DNA of 64,000 nt from CAMLIZ01 sp036231905 (lineage in GTDB: Bacteria; Pseudomonadota; Gammaproteobacteria; Burkholderiales; Burkholderiaceae_C), in assembly GCF_036231905.1 (NCBI RefSeq), contig NZ_JAZARE010000004.1:62001-126000 (forward strand), in the 5' to 3' direction. Below the pieces are notes generated by a model that saw only the letters and a list, made by a program, of their open reading frames with translations, made no database searches and had not been told where the DNA came from. Shown piece after piece: positions 16,810 through 25,774 of this stretch (within the stretch, counting starts at the first letter, position 1; every line of letters starts with the position of its first letter). The position numbers were made by a program, and so were the translations under genes.

Positions 16810-17795
16810 ACTTGACTGCTCCTCGTTTCGCCCGCATCACGGGCACCGGCAGCCACTTGCCGGCGCGCCGCGTGACCAACGACGACCTGGCCCGTCAGCT
16901 CGCCGAACGCGGCGTGGAAACTTCTGACGCCTGGATCGTCGAACGCACCGGCATCCGTGCGCGCCACTTCGCGGCCGACACCGACACCTGCAGCGACCTG
17001 GCGGTGCGCGCCGCCCGTCAGGCGCTGGACGCGGCCGGTGTGTCCGCCGCCGACATCGATCTCATCATCGTTGCCACGTCCACGCCGGACATGGTGTTCC
17101 CGTCCACCGCCTGCATCGTGCAGCAGAAGCTGGGCATCCACGGCTGCGCCGCCTTCGACATGCAGGCCGTGTGCTCGGGCTTCGTCTACGGCCTGTCGGT
17201 GGCGGATTCGATGATCCGCAGCGGCGCTGCGAGCAAGGCGCTGGTGATCGGCTCGGAGATCTTTTCCCGCCTGCTGGACTTCAACGACCGCACCACCTGC
17301 GTGCTGTTCGGCGACGGGGCCGGCGCGGTGGTGGTAGAAGCGAGCAACACCCCTGGCATCCTGGCCAGCGACCTGCATGCCGACGGCCGCCATGTCGAAA
17401 TCCTCTGCACGCCGGGCACCGTGTCGGGCGGGCAGATCAGTGGCAGCCCGCTGCTGCAGATGGACGGCCCGGCGGTGTTCAAACTGGCCGTGGGCGTGCT
17501 GGAAGAAGCCGCCCGCAGCACCTTGAAAAAAGCCGGCCGCACCGACGCTGACATCGACTGGTTGATTCCTCACCAGGCGAACATCCGCATCATGCAGAGC
17601 ACGGCGCGCAAGCTGAAGCTGCCGCTGGACAAGCTGATCGCCACCGTGGACGAACACGGCAACACCTCGGCGGCGTCCATTCCATTGGCGCTGGACGTCG
17701 CCGTGCGCAGCGGCAAGATCCAACGCGGTGACACCCTGATGCTCGAGGGCGTGGGCGGCGGTTTCACCTGGGGCGCCGTGCTGCTCGATTTCTAG
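16806..17795 (+). CDS. fabH: 3-oxoacyl-ACP synthase III (KAS III)
   Basis: 329 residues. FabH starts fatty acid synthesis by condensing acetyl-CoA with malonyl-ACP. The catalytic triad is visible: Cys123 in AVCSGFVYG, His256 in LIPHQANIRI and Asn286 in EHGNTSAAS. The length matches E. coli FabH (317). The ATG overlaps the plsX stop, and fabD begins 15 bp after the stop, so expression is polycistronic. Confidence 0.96.
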   Translation: MNLTAPRFARITGTGSHLPARRVTNDDLARQLAERGVETSDAWIVERTGIRARHFAADTDTCSDLAVRAARQALDAAGVSAADIDLIIVATSTPDMVFPSTACIVQQKLGIHGCAAFDMQAVCSGFVYGLSVADSMIRSGAASKALVIGSEIFSRLLDFNDRTTCVLFGDGAGAVVVEASNTPGILASDLHADGRHVEILCTPGTVSGGQISGSPLLQMDGPAVFKLAVGVLEEAARSTLKKAGRTDADIDWLIPHQANIRIMQSTARKLKLPLDKLIATVDEHGNTSAASIPLALDVAVRSGKIQRGDTLMLEGVGGGFTWGAVLLDF

Positions 17796-17810
17796 ACCAC
17801 AAGCGAAGCG

Positions 17811-18749
17811 ATGACCGCATTTGCATTCGTGTTCCCGGGCCAGGGATCGCAAGCCGTCGGCATGCTGGACGCCTGGGGCGACCACCCGGCCGTGCGCAGC
17901 ACCCTGGTGGAAGCATCCGAGGCGCTGGGCGAGGACGTGGCTGCACTCATCCAGCATGGGCCCAAGGAGCAGCTGGACCTCACCACCAACACCCAGCCGG
18001 TGATGCTGGTGGCCGGTGTGGCCTGCTACCGGGCCTGGCTGGCGGAAACCGGCCTGGAGCCGGCGGCCGTCGCTGGCCATTCGCTCGGCGAATACAGCGC
18101 GCTGGTGGTGGCCGGGGCCCTGACGCTGGCCGACGCGTTGCCGCTGGTGCGCTTCCGCGCGCAGGCGATGCAGGACGCGGTGCCCGTGGGCGCCGGCGGC
18201 ATGGCCGCCATCCTCGGCATGGAGGCGCAGGCCGTGCGCGAGGGTTGCGCCCAGGCGGCCACCGCCACGGGCGAAGCGGTCGAAGCGGTCAACTTCAACG
18301 ATCCCAAGCAGACCGTGATCGCCGGCAGCAAGGCGGGCGTGGACAAGGCCTGCGAGCTGCTCAAGGCCGCGGGCGCCAAGCGGGCGCTGCCGCTGCCGGT
18401 GTCGGCGCCTTTCCATTCCAGCCTGATGAAACCCGCGGCCGAGCGCCTGAAGCTCAGGCTTACAGATACCCTCATCCGGGCGCCTCGCATCGCGGTGGTG
18501 AACAACATCGATGTGCGTATCGAAGAGCAGCCGGATGCCATCCGGGAAGCGCTCTACCGCCAGGCCTTCGGTCCGGTGCGCTGGGTGGAGGTGGTGCAGG
18601 CGCTGCGCCAGCGCGGGCTGTCGCAGGTGTTCGAATGCGGCCCGGGCAAGGTGCTGGCCGGCATGGTGAAACGCATCGATGCGGAGGTCATCACCGGCAC
18701 GGTGTACGACCCGGCTTCGCTGCAGAGTGTGAAAGAGATGCTGGCATGA
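17811..18749 (+). CDS. fabD: Malonyl-CoA-ACP transacylase
   Basis: 312 residues. FabD loads malonyl groups from CoA onto ACP. The oxyanion loop FPGQGSQ is at residues 8-14, and the nucleophile elbow is GHSLGEYSAL with Ser91. The later active-site histidine lies in SAPFHSSLM near residue 200. It overlaps fabG by 4 bp. Confidence 0.96.
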   Translation: MTAFAFVFPGQGSQAVGMLDAWGDHPAVRSTLVEASEALGEDVAALIQHGPKEQLDLTTNTQPVMLVAGVACYRAWLAETGLEPAAVAGHSLGEYSALVVAGALTLADALPLVRFRAQAMQDAVPVGAGGMAAILGMEAQAVREGCAQAATATGEAVEAVNFNDPKQTVIAGSKAGVDKACELLKAAGAKRALPLPVSAPFHSSLMKPAAERLKLRLTDTLIRAPRIAVVNNIDVRIEEQPDAIREALYRQAFGPVRWVEVVQALRQRGLSQVFECGPGKVLAGMVKRIDAEVITGTVYDPASLQSVKEMLA

Positions 18750-19495
18750 GCGCGTCTTCCTTCGAAGGCCAGGTCGCCCTGGTCACCGGCGCCTCGCGCG
18801 GCATCGGCCGCGCCATCGCCATGGAGCTGGCCTCGCGCGGGCTCAAGGTGATCGGCACCGCCACGTCCGACGCCGGCGCGGGGGCGATCGATGCTGCATT
18901 GGCGGCGCGCCCCGGTTGCCGTGGCTTGACGCTGAACGTCAACGACGGCCCGGCGGTGGAAGCCGCCGTCGAGGCCATCGTGAAGGAGCATGGCGCCCTG
19001 CATGTGCTGGTCAACAACGCCGGCATCACGCGCGACACACTCGCCATGCGCATGAAGGACGACGATTGGGACGCGGTGCTGGACACCAACCTCAAGGCCG
19101 TGTTCCGTTGCAGCCGTGCGGTGATGCGCACGATGATGAAGCAACGCTACGGCCGCATCATCAGCATCACCTCGGTGGTGGGTGCCAGCGGCAACCCCGG
19201 CCAGGCCAACTACGCCGCCGCCAAGGCCGGCGTGGCGGGCATGACCCGCGCGCTCGCGCGCGAGCTGGGCAGCCGGGGCATCACGGTGAACTGCGTCGCC
19301 CCGGGATTCATCGCCACCGACATGACGGACGCACTGCCCGAGGCGCAGAAGACCGCATTGCTGCAGCAGATCCCGCTCGGGCGCCTGGGCGCGCCGGAGG
19401 AGATTGCACAAGCCGTTGCCTTCCTGGCCAGTCCGCAAGCCGGCTACATCACCGGCACCGAGCTGCACGTCAACGGCGGCATGTTCATGAACTGA
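18746..19495 (+). CDS. fabG: 3-oxoacyl-ACP reductase FabG
   Basis: 249 residues of a classical short-chain dehydrogenase that reduces 3-oxoacyl-ACP with NADPH. The nucleotide loop is TGASRGIG at about 14-21, NNAG follows near 91, and the catalytic Ser143, Tyr156 and Lys160 are in place (YAAAK). The C terminus GYITGTELHVNGGMFMN is the FabG ending. The ATG at 18746 overlaps fabD by 4 bp; the frame is open far upstream inside fabD, which is not coding for this protein. Confidence 0.96.
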   Translation: MSASSFEGQVALVTGASRGIGRAIAMELASRGLKVIGTATSDAGAGAIDAALAARPGCRGLTLNVNDGPAVEAAVEAIVKEHGALHVLVNNAGITRDTLAMRMKDDDWDAVLDTNLKAVFRCSRAVMRTMMKQRYGRIISITSVVGASGNPGQANYAAAKAGVAGMTRALARELGSRGITVNCVAPGFIATDMTDALPEAQKTALLQQIPLGRLGAPEEIAQAVAFLASPQAGYITGTELHVNGGMFMN

Positions 19496-19609
19496 AGTTG
19501 GTCCAGCCCGGTCAGTAACCGCTCATCAGGGTGTCTTAGAGACGACACTCTATCGGCGGGTAAAATCGCGGGCTGTTTGTTTTTCTGTTTTCCCACTCCT
19601 GGAGGAGTC

Positions 19610-19849
19610 ATGAGCGATATCGAAGCACGAGTCAAGAAAATCATCGCCGAGCAACTCGGCGTGCCGGAGGCGGACGTCACCAACGAGAAGGCCTTCGTGG
19701 CCGACCTGGGCGCCGACTCCCTTGACACCGTGGAACTGGTGATGGCCCTCGAGGACGAGTTCGGGATCGAGATCCCCGACGAGGAAGCCGAGAAGATCAC
19801 CACCGTGCAGCTGGCGATCGACTACGCCGTCAAGCACCAGAAGGCGTAA
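19610..19849 (+). CDS. acpP: Acyl carrier protein
   Basis: 79 residues, strongly acidic, carrying the growing acyl chain on 4'-phosphopantetheine at Ser37 in the DSL motif (GADSLDTVEL). The holo form is made by AcpS, encoded at 32.4 kb in this window. The ATG at 19610 is preceded by the ribosome binding site GGAGGAG. The 114-bp gap after fabG holds a possible -10 (TAAAAT, 19561-19566) with only a weak -35, so acpP may have its own promoter, as expected for such an abundant protein. Confidence 0.97.
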   Translation: MSDIEARVKKIIAEQLGVPEADVTNEKAFVADLGADSLDTVELVMALEDEFGIEIPDEEAEKITTVQLAIDYAVKHQKA

Positions 19850-19867
19850 ACACCGGACTCCTCACGC

Positions 19868-21112
19868 ATGACCCGTCGTCGCGTCGTCATCACCGGGCTC
19901 GGGCTGATCAGCCCGGTCGGCAACACCGTGGCCGAAGGTTGGGCCAACCTGGTGGCCGGCCGCACCGGCATCGCCACCGTCACCAAGTTCGACGCGTCGA
20001 ACCTGGCCTGCCGCTTTGCCGGCGAGGTGAAGGGCTTCAACGTCGAGGAGTACATCCCGGCGAAGGAAGCCCGCCATATGGACACCTTCATCCACTACGG
20101 ATTGGCGGCGTCCATGCAGGCGGTCAAGGACGCCGGCCTGGCGGTGGGCGACGCGCTGAACGAGGAAGATGCCGAGCGCATCGGCGTGCTGGTGGGCTCT
20201 GGCATCGGCGGCTTGCCGCTGATCGAGGAGACGCACCAGGAACTGGTCGATCGTGGCCCGCGCCGCATCTCGCCGTTCTTTGTGCCGGCCTCGATCATCA
20301 ACATGATCTCCGGCCACGTGTCGATCAAGTTCGGCTTCAAGGGGCCCAACCTTGCGATCGTCACCGCTTGCACCACCGGCCTGCATTGCATCGGCGAGGC
20401 CGGCCGCTTGATCGAATACGGCGATGCCGATGTGATGGTCGCTGGCGGAGCGGAGTCCACCGTGTCGCCGCTGGGCATCGGCGGTTTTGCGGCAGCGCGT
20501 GCGCTGTCCACCCGCAATGACGACCCTGCCACCGCATCCCGCCCTTGGGACAAGGACCGCGACGGCTTCGTGCTGGGTGAGGGCGCCGGCGTGCTGGTGC
20601 TCGAGGAGTACGAGCACGCCAAGAAGCGCGGCGCACGGATCTACGCCGAGCTGGGTGGCTTCGGCATGGGCGCGGATGCCTTCCACATGACAGCGCCCGA
20701 TGTCGATGGCCCGAAGCGGTCGATGAAGGCTGCGCTGCGCAATGCCGGCGTCAACGCGGACCAGGTGCAGTACCTCAATGCACACGGTACCTCCACGCCG
20801 CTGGGCGACCTGAACGAGACCAATGCCATCAAGCTCGCGTTCGGTGAACATGCCAAGCGGCTGGTGGTGAACTCCACCAAGTCGATGACCGGCCATCTGC
20901 TGGGCGGCGCGGGCGGCATCGAGTCGGTGTTCACCACGCTGGCGGTGCACCACCAGCTGTCTCCACCCACGATCAACATCTTCAACCAGGATCCGGAATG
21001 CGACCTGGACTACTGTGCCAACACGGCGCGGGAGATGAAGATCGATGTGGCGGTGAAGAACAACTTCGGATTCGGCGGCACCAACGGCACGCTGGTGATC
21101 CGGCGCATCTGA
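19868..21112 (+). CDS. fabF: 3-oxoacyl-ACP synthase II (KAS II)
   Basis: 414 residues. FabF elongates acyl-ACP with malonyl-ACP. Catalytic Cys168 lies in VTACTTGLHCIG; the two histidines are in LNAHGTSTPLGD and KSMTGHLLGG near residues 305 and 340. The C terminus NNFGFGGTNGTLV is typical. It follows acpP after 18 bp, the usual acpP-fabF pair. Confidence 0.96.
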   Translation: MTRRRVVITGLGLISPVGNTVAEGWANLVAGRTGIATVTKFDASNLACRFAGEVKGFNVEEYIPAKEARHMDTFIHYGLAASMQAVKDAGLAVGDALNEEDAERIGVLVGSGIGGLPLIEETHQELVDRGPRRISPFFVPASIINMISGHVSIKFGFKGPNLAIVTACTTGLHCIGEAGRLIEYGDADVMVAGGAESTVSPLGIGGFAAARALSTRNDDPATASRPWDKDRDGFVLGEGAGVLVLEEYEHAKKRGARIYAELGGFGMGADAFHMTAPDVDGPKRSMKAALRNAGVNADQVQYLNAHGTSTPLGDLNETNAIKLAFGEHAKRLVVNSTKSMTGHLLGGAGGIESVFTTLAVHHQLSPPTINIFNQDPECDLDYCANTAREMKIDVAVKNNFGFGGTNGTLVIRRI

Positions 21113-21133
21113 CGCTGCACGTCGCTGCGGGCC

Positions 21134-21607
21134 ATGCGCGCTGCGCCGGCCGTCACGGTTGAACTGCCCGGCTCCCGCCGCTGGGATGCGCTCGCCCCGC
21201 TGCTCGGGGCGAAGAGCTTCGCAGCGAGCGCCGCCACGCTGTGCGGCCACCTGGAACTCGGCTTGGTACCGGCAGGCGTGAGCATTGCCACGGCTGGGCT
21301 GGGTGGCGCCCTGCTGTTGTGGTTCGTCCGGCCGCCCGGCCGGGGAACGATCCGCTGGGACGGTGCGCAGTGGTGGTATCGCGCCCCGGGCGCGCAGGCC
21401 GTTGAACAGGCAGGACAGGTGCAGGTGATGATGGACTTCCACCGCTGGATGCTGTTGCGCTTCGATGCGGACGCACCCGGCATGCGTGGCGCCTGGCTGC
21501 CCGTGGCGGAAGCCCGCCTGCGCCTCGGGCCGGAGCTGCGCGCTGCGGTATATTGCCGCGCCTTGAACCCCCAGAACCCTGCGCGTCGCGGACGCGAGCC
21601 CGAATGA
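21134..21607 (+). CDS. Hypothetical protein between fabF and rpoE
   Basis: 157 residues, not assigned to a named family. A hydrophobic stretch at about residues 40-65 (LVPAGVSIATAGLGGALLLW) suggests one or two membrane passes. Later comes a Trp-rich patch (IRWDGAQWWYR) and FHRWMLLRF, which loosely recalls the YgfX/CptA type of small membrane protein that often sits beside sigma-E genes. It overlaps the rpoE start by 4 bp, which supports it being a real, translated gene and part of the stress operon. A function is not proposed. Confidence 0.6.
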   Translation: MRAAPAVTVELPGSRRWDALAPLLGAKSFAASAATLCGHLELGLVPAGVSIATAGLGGALLLWFVRPPGRGTIRWDGAQWWYRAPGAQAVEQAGQVQVMMDFHRWMLLRFDADAPGMRGAWLPVAEARLRLGPELRAAVYCRALNPQNPARRGREPE

Positions 21608-22212
21608 GCGCCGCAGACGCCGATGCGCTGCTGATCGACCGCGTGAAGCAGGGCGACATGCGCGCCTTCGAGATGCTGGTGGTCAAGTACCAACGCCGCA
21701 TCGAGCGCCTCATCGGCCGCATGGTGCGCGACGTGGACCTGGTGCAGGACATAGCGCAGGAGACTTTCATCCGCGCGTACCGTGCCATCCCCCAGTTCAG
21801 GGGGGAGAGCGCTTTCTACACCTGGCTGTACCGCATCGCCGTCAACACGGCGAAGAAGGCACTGGTCGAGCTCAAGCGCGACCCCCTAGTTTCAGAGTCG
21901 GCCTACGCGTCATCCGAGGATGGCGAGGAAACTTCCCGGGTCGAAAACGAACTAAGCGACGGCGAGACCCCCGAGGCGGTGCTGGCGAGCAAGGAAATCG
22001 CGGCCACCGTCAACGCGGCTGTCGATGCGCTGTCGGAGGATCTCCGCCAGGCGATCACCCTGCGCGAGATCGAAGGCCTGAGCTATGAAGAGATTGCCGA
22101 CGTGATGAACTGCCCGATCGGCACCGTTCGTTCACGGATCTTTCGTGCACGTGAGGCGATCGCAGAACGGTTGCGGCCGTTGCTTGGCACGCGCGAGGGC
22201 GAACGCTGGTAG
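21604..22212 (+). CDS. rpoE: RNA polymerase sigma-E factor (RpoE/AlgU)
   Basis: 202 residues of an ECF sigma factor for the envelope stress response. Region 2 has DVDLVQDIAQETFIRAYRAI and FYTWLYRIAVNTAKK; region 4 has ITLREIEGLSYEEIADVMN and PIGTVRSRIFRARE. Between them is the acidic linker with ETSRVENELSDGETPE seen in betaproteobacterial RpoE. The ATG at 21604 overlaps the preceding gene by 4 bp. The genes after it encode its anti-sigma factor, the regulator of that factor and a periplasmic protease, so the operon is a complete sigma-E control unit. Confidence 0.95.
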   Translation: MSAADADALLIDRVKQGDMRAFEMLVVKYQRRIERLIGRMVRDVDLVQDIAQETFIRAYRAIPQFRGESAFYTWLYRIAVNTAKKALVELKRDPLVSESAYASSEDGEETSRVENELSDGETPEAVLASKEIAATVNAAVDALSEDLRQAITLREIEGLSYEEIADVMNCPIGTVRSRIFRAREAIAERLRPLLGTREGERW

Positions 22213-22256
22213 CCGCAGGCTGCCGGTGGCCCATGTAATGTTGTCTGGAGTCGAAG

Positions 22257-22907
22257 ATGTCTGACGATTCGGTCGATGCAAGCGAGCCCAGGCGGGCGTT
22301 GTCCGCCTTGACCGATGGGGAACTCGACGCCGCTGCCGTGCAGCGTGCCTGCGCCGCCTGGCGCGAGGACGCCACTGCGCGTGGCACCTGGCACACCTAC
22401 CACCTCATCGGCGACGTGCTGCGATCCGACGACCTAGCCGTTCCGGCGCAGCGAGACGATGCCTTCCTTGCCGCCTTGAGGGCGCGCCTGGCGCAGGAAC
22501 CGGTTGTCCTGGCGCCTGCTTCGGTGACTCAGCCCGCGGCCTTGCCGGCTGCACCGGCGGTTGCCCCATTGCGGCGCCGCGCCTGGGCCGCCCCGCTGGC
22601 AGTGGCCGCCGGCTTCGTGGCCGTCGCCGGCGTGCTGGCGGTCACGCAGGTGGCAGGGCCAGTGGGTGCACCACCTTCCGGACCCTTGGCCACCCTGGCG
22701 CCGGGCCAGGGTGCGGTCGCGGCCGTGGCGGTGCAGCCAGCGGGCGCAGACCGCGACAGCGGGGCGCCGGGCGCGGACGCCAAGTTGATCCGTGATGTGC
22801 ACCTGGACCGGTACCTGGCTGCGCACAAGCAGTTCGGCAGCACGGCAGCGGTCAGCGTCCCCGGGGTGCGCCTGCGCAACGCGGCCACCTACGCACCCGA
22901 GCGCTGA
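22257..22907 (+). CDS. rseA: Anti-sigma-E factor RseA/MucA
   Basis: 216 residues. The N-terminal domain (ALSALTDGELDAAAVQRACAA and TWHTYHLIGDVLRSDD) is the RseA domain that clamps sigma-E in the cytoplasm. A single membrane helix follows at about residues 110-130 (APLAVAAGFVAVAGVLAV), then a periplasmic part ending in LIRDVHLDRYLAAHKQFG, the usual place for RseB contact. Release of sigma-E needs cleavage by a DegS-type protease and RseP. Confidence 0.92.
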   Translation: MSDDSVDASEPRRALSALTDGELDAAAVQRACAAWREDATARGTWHTYHLIGDVLRSDDLAVPAQRDDAFLAALRARLAQEPVVLAPASVTQPAALPAAPAVAPLRRRAWAAPLAVAAGFVAVAGVLAVTQVAGPVGAPPSGPLATLAPGQGAVAAVAVQPAGADRDSGAPGADAKLIRDVHLDRYLAAHKQFGSTAAVSVPGVRLRNAATYAPER

Positions 22908-22916
22908 TCCTTGCCC

Positions 22917-23927
22917 ATGGTGCGCCGTTTTCTGCTCGCCGCCCTGGGCTTGGCGACGACACTGATGAGCGTAGACGCGCTGGCCGAGGGCCGTGCCGAC
23001 ATGCCGGTGGACGCACGCGCCTGGCTGGCACGTGTGCACGAGGCCGCCAGCCTGCGCAACTACCAGGGCACCCAGGTGTTCACGGCAGGCGGCGTGGTGT
23101 CCAGCAGCCGCATTGCCCACTACTGCGACGGCAGCCAGCAGTACGAGCGTGTGGACATGCTCGACGGACAGATGCGCCGGGTGTTCCGCCACAACGACAC
23201 CGTCTACACCGTGTGGCCGCAGCGCCAGATCGCGGTGGTGGAGCAGCGCGAACCGCTGCCCCCGTTCCCGGCGCTGCTACAGGCCGGCGGCGACCGCCTC
23301 ACCGAATACTACGAACTCATGTCCCAGGGCAGCGACCGCCTGGCGGGTTATGACGCCGAGGTGTTTTTACTCAAGCCGCGCGATGCCCTACGCTTCGGCC
23401 AGCGCCTGTGGGCGGAGCGCAGCACCGGCCTGCTGTTGCGCACCGACGTGCTGGGCGCACATGGCGAGGTGCTGGAGTCCTCGGCGTTTTCGGAGGTCGC
23501 GATCGGTGTGCGGGCGCAACCCGAGACGGTGCTGCAGCCAATGAAAAAGCTCGAGGGCTACCGGGTCGTGAGGCCGGCGGTGACAGCCACCCAGCTCGAG
23601 GGCGAAGGTTGGGCCATGAAGCAGGGGGTGCCGGGCTTCCGGCAGATCAGCTGCGTCAAGCGGCCGCTCACGGCCGGTTTGCCCGACGTCGGCCGCAATG
23701 CCGGCCCCGCCGAGGTGCTGCAGACCATCTTCTCCGACGGCCTGACGCACGTGTCGCTGTTCATCGAGCCCTTCGACAGCCAGCGCCACCAGCGGCCGAT
23801 GCACACCGCGGTGGGGGCCACGCACACGCTGATGCAACGCCAGGGCGAGTGGTGGATCACCGTGGTCGGCGACGTGCCGACCTCGACCTTGAAGCAGTTT
23901 GCGGGAGCGCTGGAACGGCGCAAGTGA
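22917..23927 (+). CDS. rseB: Sigma-E regulatory protein RseB/MucB
   Basis: 336 residues, periplasmic. A cleavable signal peptide (RRFLLAALGLATTLMSVDALA) covers about residues 3-23. The following LARVHEAASLRNYQGTQVF and the block around YELMSQGSDRLAGYDAEVF are the MucB/RseB N-terminal lipoprotein-fold domain; the C-terminal domain holds FSDGLTHVSLFIEPF. RseB shields RseA from cleavage and senses misplaced lipopolysaccharide. The ATG at 22917 is used; a TTG lies 6 bp upstream. Confidence 0.92.
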   Translation: MVRRFLLAALGLATTLMSVDALAEGRADMPVDARAWLARVHEAASLRNYQGTQVFTAGGVVSSSRIAHYCDGSQQYERVDMLDGQMRRVFRHNDTVYTVWPQRQIAVVEQREPLPPFPALLQAGGDRLTEYYELMSQGSDRLAGYDAEVFLLKPRDALRFGQRLWAERSTGLLLRTDVLGAHGEVLESSAFSEVAIGVRAQPETVLQPMKKLEGYRVVRPAVTATQLEGEGWAMKQGVPGFRQISCVKRPLTAGLPDVGRNAGPAEVLQTIFSDGLTHVSLFIEPFDSQRHQRPMHTAVGATHTLMQRQGEWWITVVGDVPTSTLKQFAGALERRK

Positions 23928-23994
23928 AAACGCAGCCCGCGGCCTTCAAGCGCCGCCGCGCGGCTGCACAGTTCATCAAATCACTGGAGGTTTC

Positions 23995-25470
23995 ATGCGA
24001 GTCGACGTCGTATCCCCGGCCGCGCGCTGGCGCGGCCATGTGGTGGCCCTGGGCCTGTGCCTGCTGAGCGCGGTGCCAGGCTTGATTCCGGCGTCGGCGG
24101 CCGCGCAGCCGCAGGTGGCGTTGCCTGACTTCACCGAACTGGTGGAGCGCGTGGGGCCCGCGGTGGTGAACATCCGCACCCTGGAGCGCGCCCGCCAGGC
24201 GCGTGGCGGCATGCCCGAGATGGACGACAACCTGGAGGAGTTCTTCCGGCGCTTCGGCATTCCGCTGCCAGGCCGGCCGGACCAGCGCCGCGCACCGCCC
24301 GGTGGTGGTGGTGAGGACGAGTCGCCCGTGCAGCGCGGCGTGGGCTCGGGGTTCATCCTCAGCGCGGACGGCTTCGTGATGACCAATGCCCACGTGGTGG
24401 AGGGCGCCGACGAAGTGATCGTCACCCTCACCGACAAGCGCGAGCTCAAGGCCAAGATCATCGGCGCCGACAAGCGCACCGACGTGGCCGTGGTGAAGAT
24501 CGATGCCGCCAACCTGCCCTTCGTGCGCATCGGCGACGTCAACAAGCTCAAGGTGGGCGAGTGGGTGCTCGCGATCGGCTCGCCCTTCAACCTGGACAAC
24601 ACCGTCACCGCCGGCATCGTCAGCGCCAAGCAGCGCGACACGGGGGACTACCTGCCGTTCATCCAGACCGACGTCGCGGTGAACCCGGGCAATTCCGGCG
24701 GGCCGCTGATCAACATGCGCGGTGAAGTGGTGGGCATCAACTCCCAGATCTACAGCCGCTCCGGCGGCTTCATGGGCATCTCCTTCGCCATCCCGATCGA
24801 CGAGGCCAAGAGCATCGCCGACCAGCTCCGTGCCAACGGGCGCGTGATCCGCGGTCGCATCGGTGTGCAGATCACGCCCGTGACCAAGGACGTGGCCGAA
24901 TCCATCGGCCTGGGCAAGCCCACCGGGGCGCTGGTGCGCAGCGTGGAAGCAGGCGGCCCGGCCGAAAAGGCCGGCATCGAAGCCGGGGACATCATCACCA
25001 AGGTGGATGGCCGCTCGGTGGAAAAGTCCAACGACGTGCAACGCATGATCGGCAACACCAAGCCGGGCAGCCGGGTCGCCCTGCAGCTGTTCCGCCGAGG
25101 GAACTACCGCGACGTGGCGGTGACCGTGGGCGAATTCGAATCCGACACACCGCGCACACCCGCTGCTGGCCAACCTGATGCGCAGCCTGCCCCGGTGAAG
25201 GCATTGGGCCTGGGCGTTGCCGACCTCACTGAAGCGCAGAAGCGTGAGCTGAAGGTGCGCGGTGGCGTGCGCGTGGAAGCCGCCGAAGGTGCGGCTGCAC
25301 GGGCTGGCCTGCGCGAAGGCGACGTGATCCTCTCGGTGGACAACACGGAGATTGCCGATGTGAAGCAGTTCCAGGCCGTGGTGCAGAAGGCCGACAAGAA
25401 CAAGCCGCTGAGCGTGCTGGTGCGTCGTGGCGAGTGGGTGAACTACTTGGTGATCCGCCCGAGCCGCTGA
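23995..25470 (+). CDS. mucD: DegP/MucD-type periplasmic serine protease
   Basis: 491 residues: signal peptide (about 1-37), S1C trypsin-like domain with His133 (TNAHVVEG), Asp163 and Ser234 (NPGNSGGPL), then two PDZ domains (about 275-370 and 395-485). It degrades or refolds damaged envelope proteins. The ATG at 23995 has a strong GGAGG 5 bp upstream (23986-23990). It closes the sigma-E operon, as mucD does in Pseudomonas; a second S1C protease is encoded at 55.4 kb. Confidence 0.94.
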   Translation: MRVDVVSPAARWRGHVVALGLCLLSAVPGLIPASAAAQPQVALPDFTELVERVGPAVVNIRTLERARQARGGMPEMDDNLEEFFRRFGIPLPGRPDQRRAPPGGGGEDESPVQRGVGSGFILSADGFVMTNAHVVEGADEVIVTLTDKRELKAKIIGADKRTDVAVVKIDAANLPFVRIGDVNKLKVGEWVLAIGSPFNLDNTVTAGIVSAKQRDTGDYLPFIQTDVAVNPGNSGGPLINMRGEVVGINSQIYSRSGGFMGISFAIPIDEAKSIADQLRANGRVIRGRIGVQITPVTKDVAESIGLGKPTGALVRSVEAGGPAEKAGIEAGDIITKVDGRSVEKSNDVQRMIGNTKPGSRVALQLFRRGNYRDVAVTVGEFESDTPRTPAAGQPDAQPAPVKALGLGVADLTEAQKRELKVRGGVRVEAAEGAAARAGLREGDVILSVDNTEIADVKQFQAVVQKADKNKPLSVLVRRGEWVNYLVIRPSR

Positions 25471-25592
25471 TCGGGTGCCCCGAACCCGTCGGCGTCCGAG
25501 TGCGCCGGCAGGTCTTTTCATCTGGCGAGACCGTAAGCGAAGGTTTTCTCGCGGCACGAATGTTAGTAACTACTTACATCACCCGTTCGGCC

Positions 25593-25628
25593 GGCGGCAT
25601 TGTTCCGAGCGGCGTATAGAATGCCGCC
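25593..25628. repeat. Perfect 9-bp inverted repeat downstream of mucD
   Basis: GGCGGCATT (25593-25601) and AATGCCGCC (25620-25628) are exact reverse complements around an 18-nt loop. There is no T-run after either arm, so it may be an mRNA 3'-end stabiliser, a factor-dependent terminator aid or a protein site rather than an intrinsic terminator. Confidence 0.6.
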
Positions 25629-25680
25629 TGGACTCTACTGTTTGATGCTGCCCGAACGGTGAAGTCGAAAGGCGAACATC

Positions 25681-25723
25681 TATCCCCAACACATCCACAA
25701 CAGTTTGTGGATATCCTGTGGAT
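25681..25723. promoter_or_regulatory. Cluster of DnaA-box-like motifs
   Basis: Three copies of the DnaA-box core TGTGGAT lie within 31 bp: ATCCACA (25693-25699, minus), TGTGGAT (25706-25712, plus) and TGTGGAT (25717-25723, plus). A near match, TATCCCCA, lies at 25681-25688. The first two form a perfect inverted repeat, ATCCACAA-CAGT-TTGTGGAT (25693-25712). DnaA could bind here as a regulator of the downstream transcript or as a titration site. No other origin hallmark was recognised nearby. Confidence 0.5.
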
Positions 25724-25774
25724 GGATTCCCATGTTGGTACCCCGCAACGGCTTGAAATCAAGCATTGGCGCGG

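Noticed and set aside
16128..18416. Very long open frame antisense to plsX, fabH and fabD (762 codons)
   Set aside because: It mirrors the genes on the other strand, is composed of His/Arg/Gly/Ala-rich text without any domain, and is a result of the high GC content at third positions.
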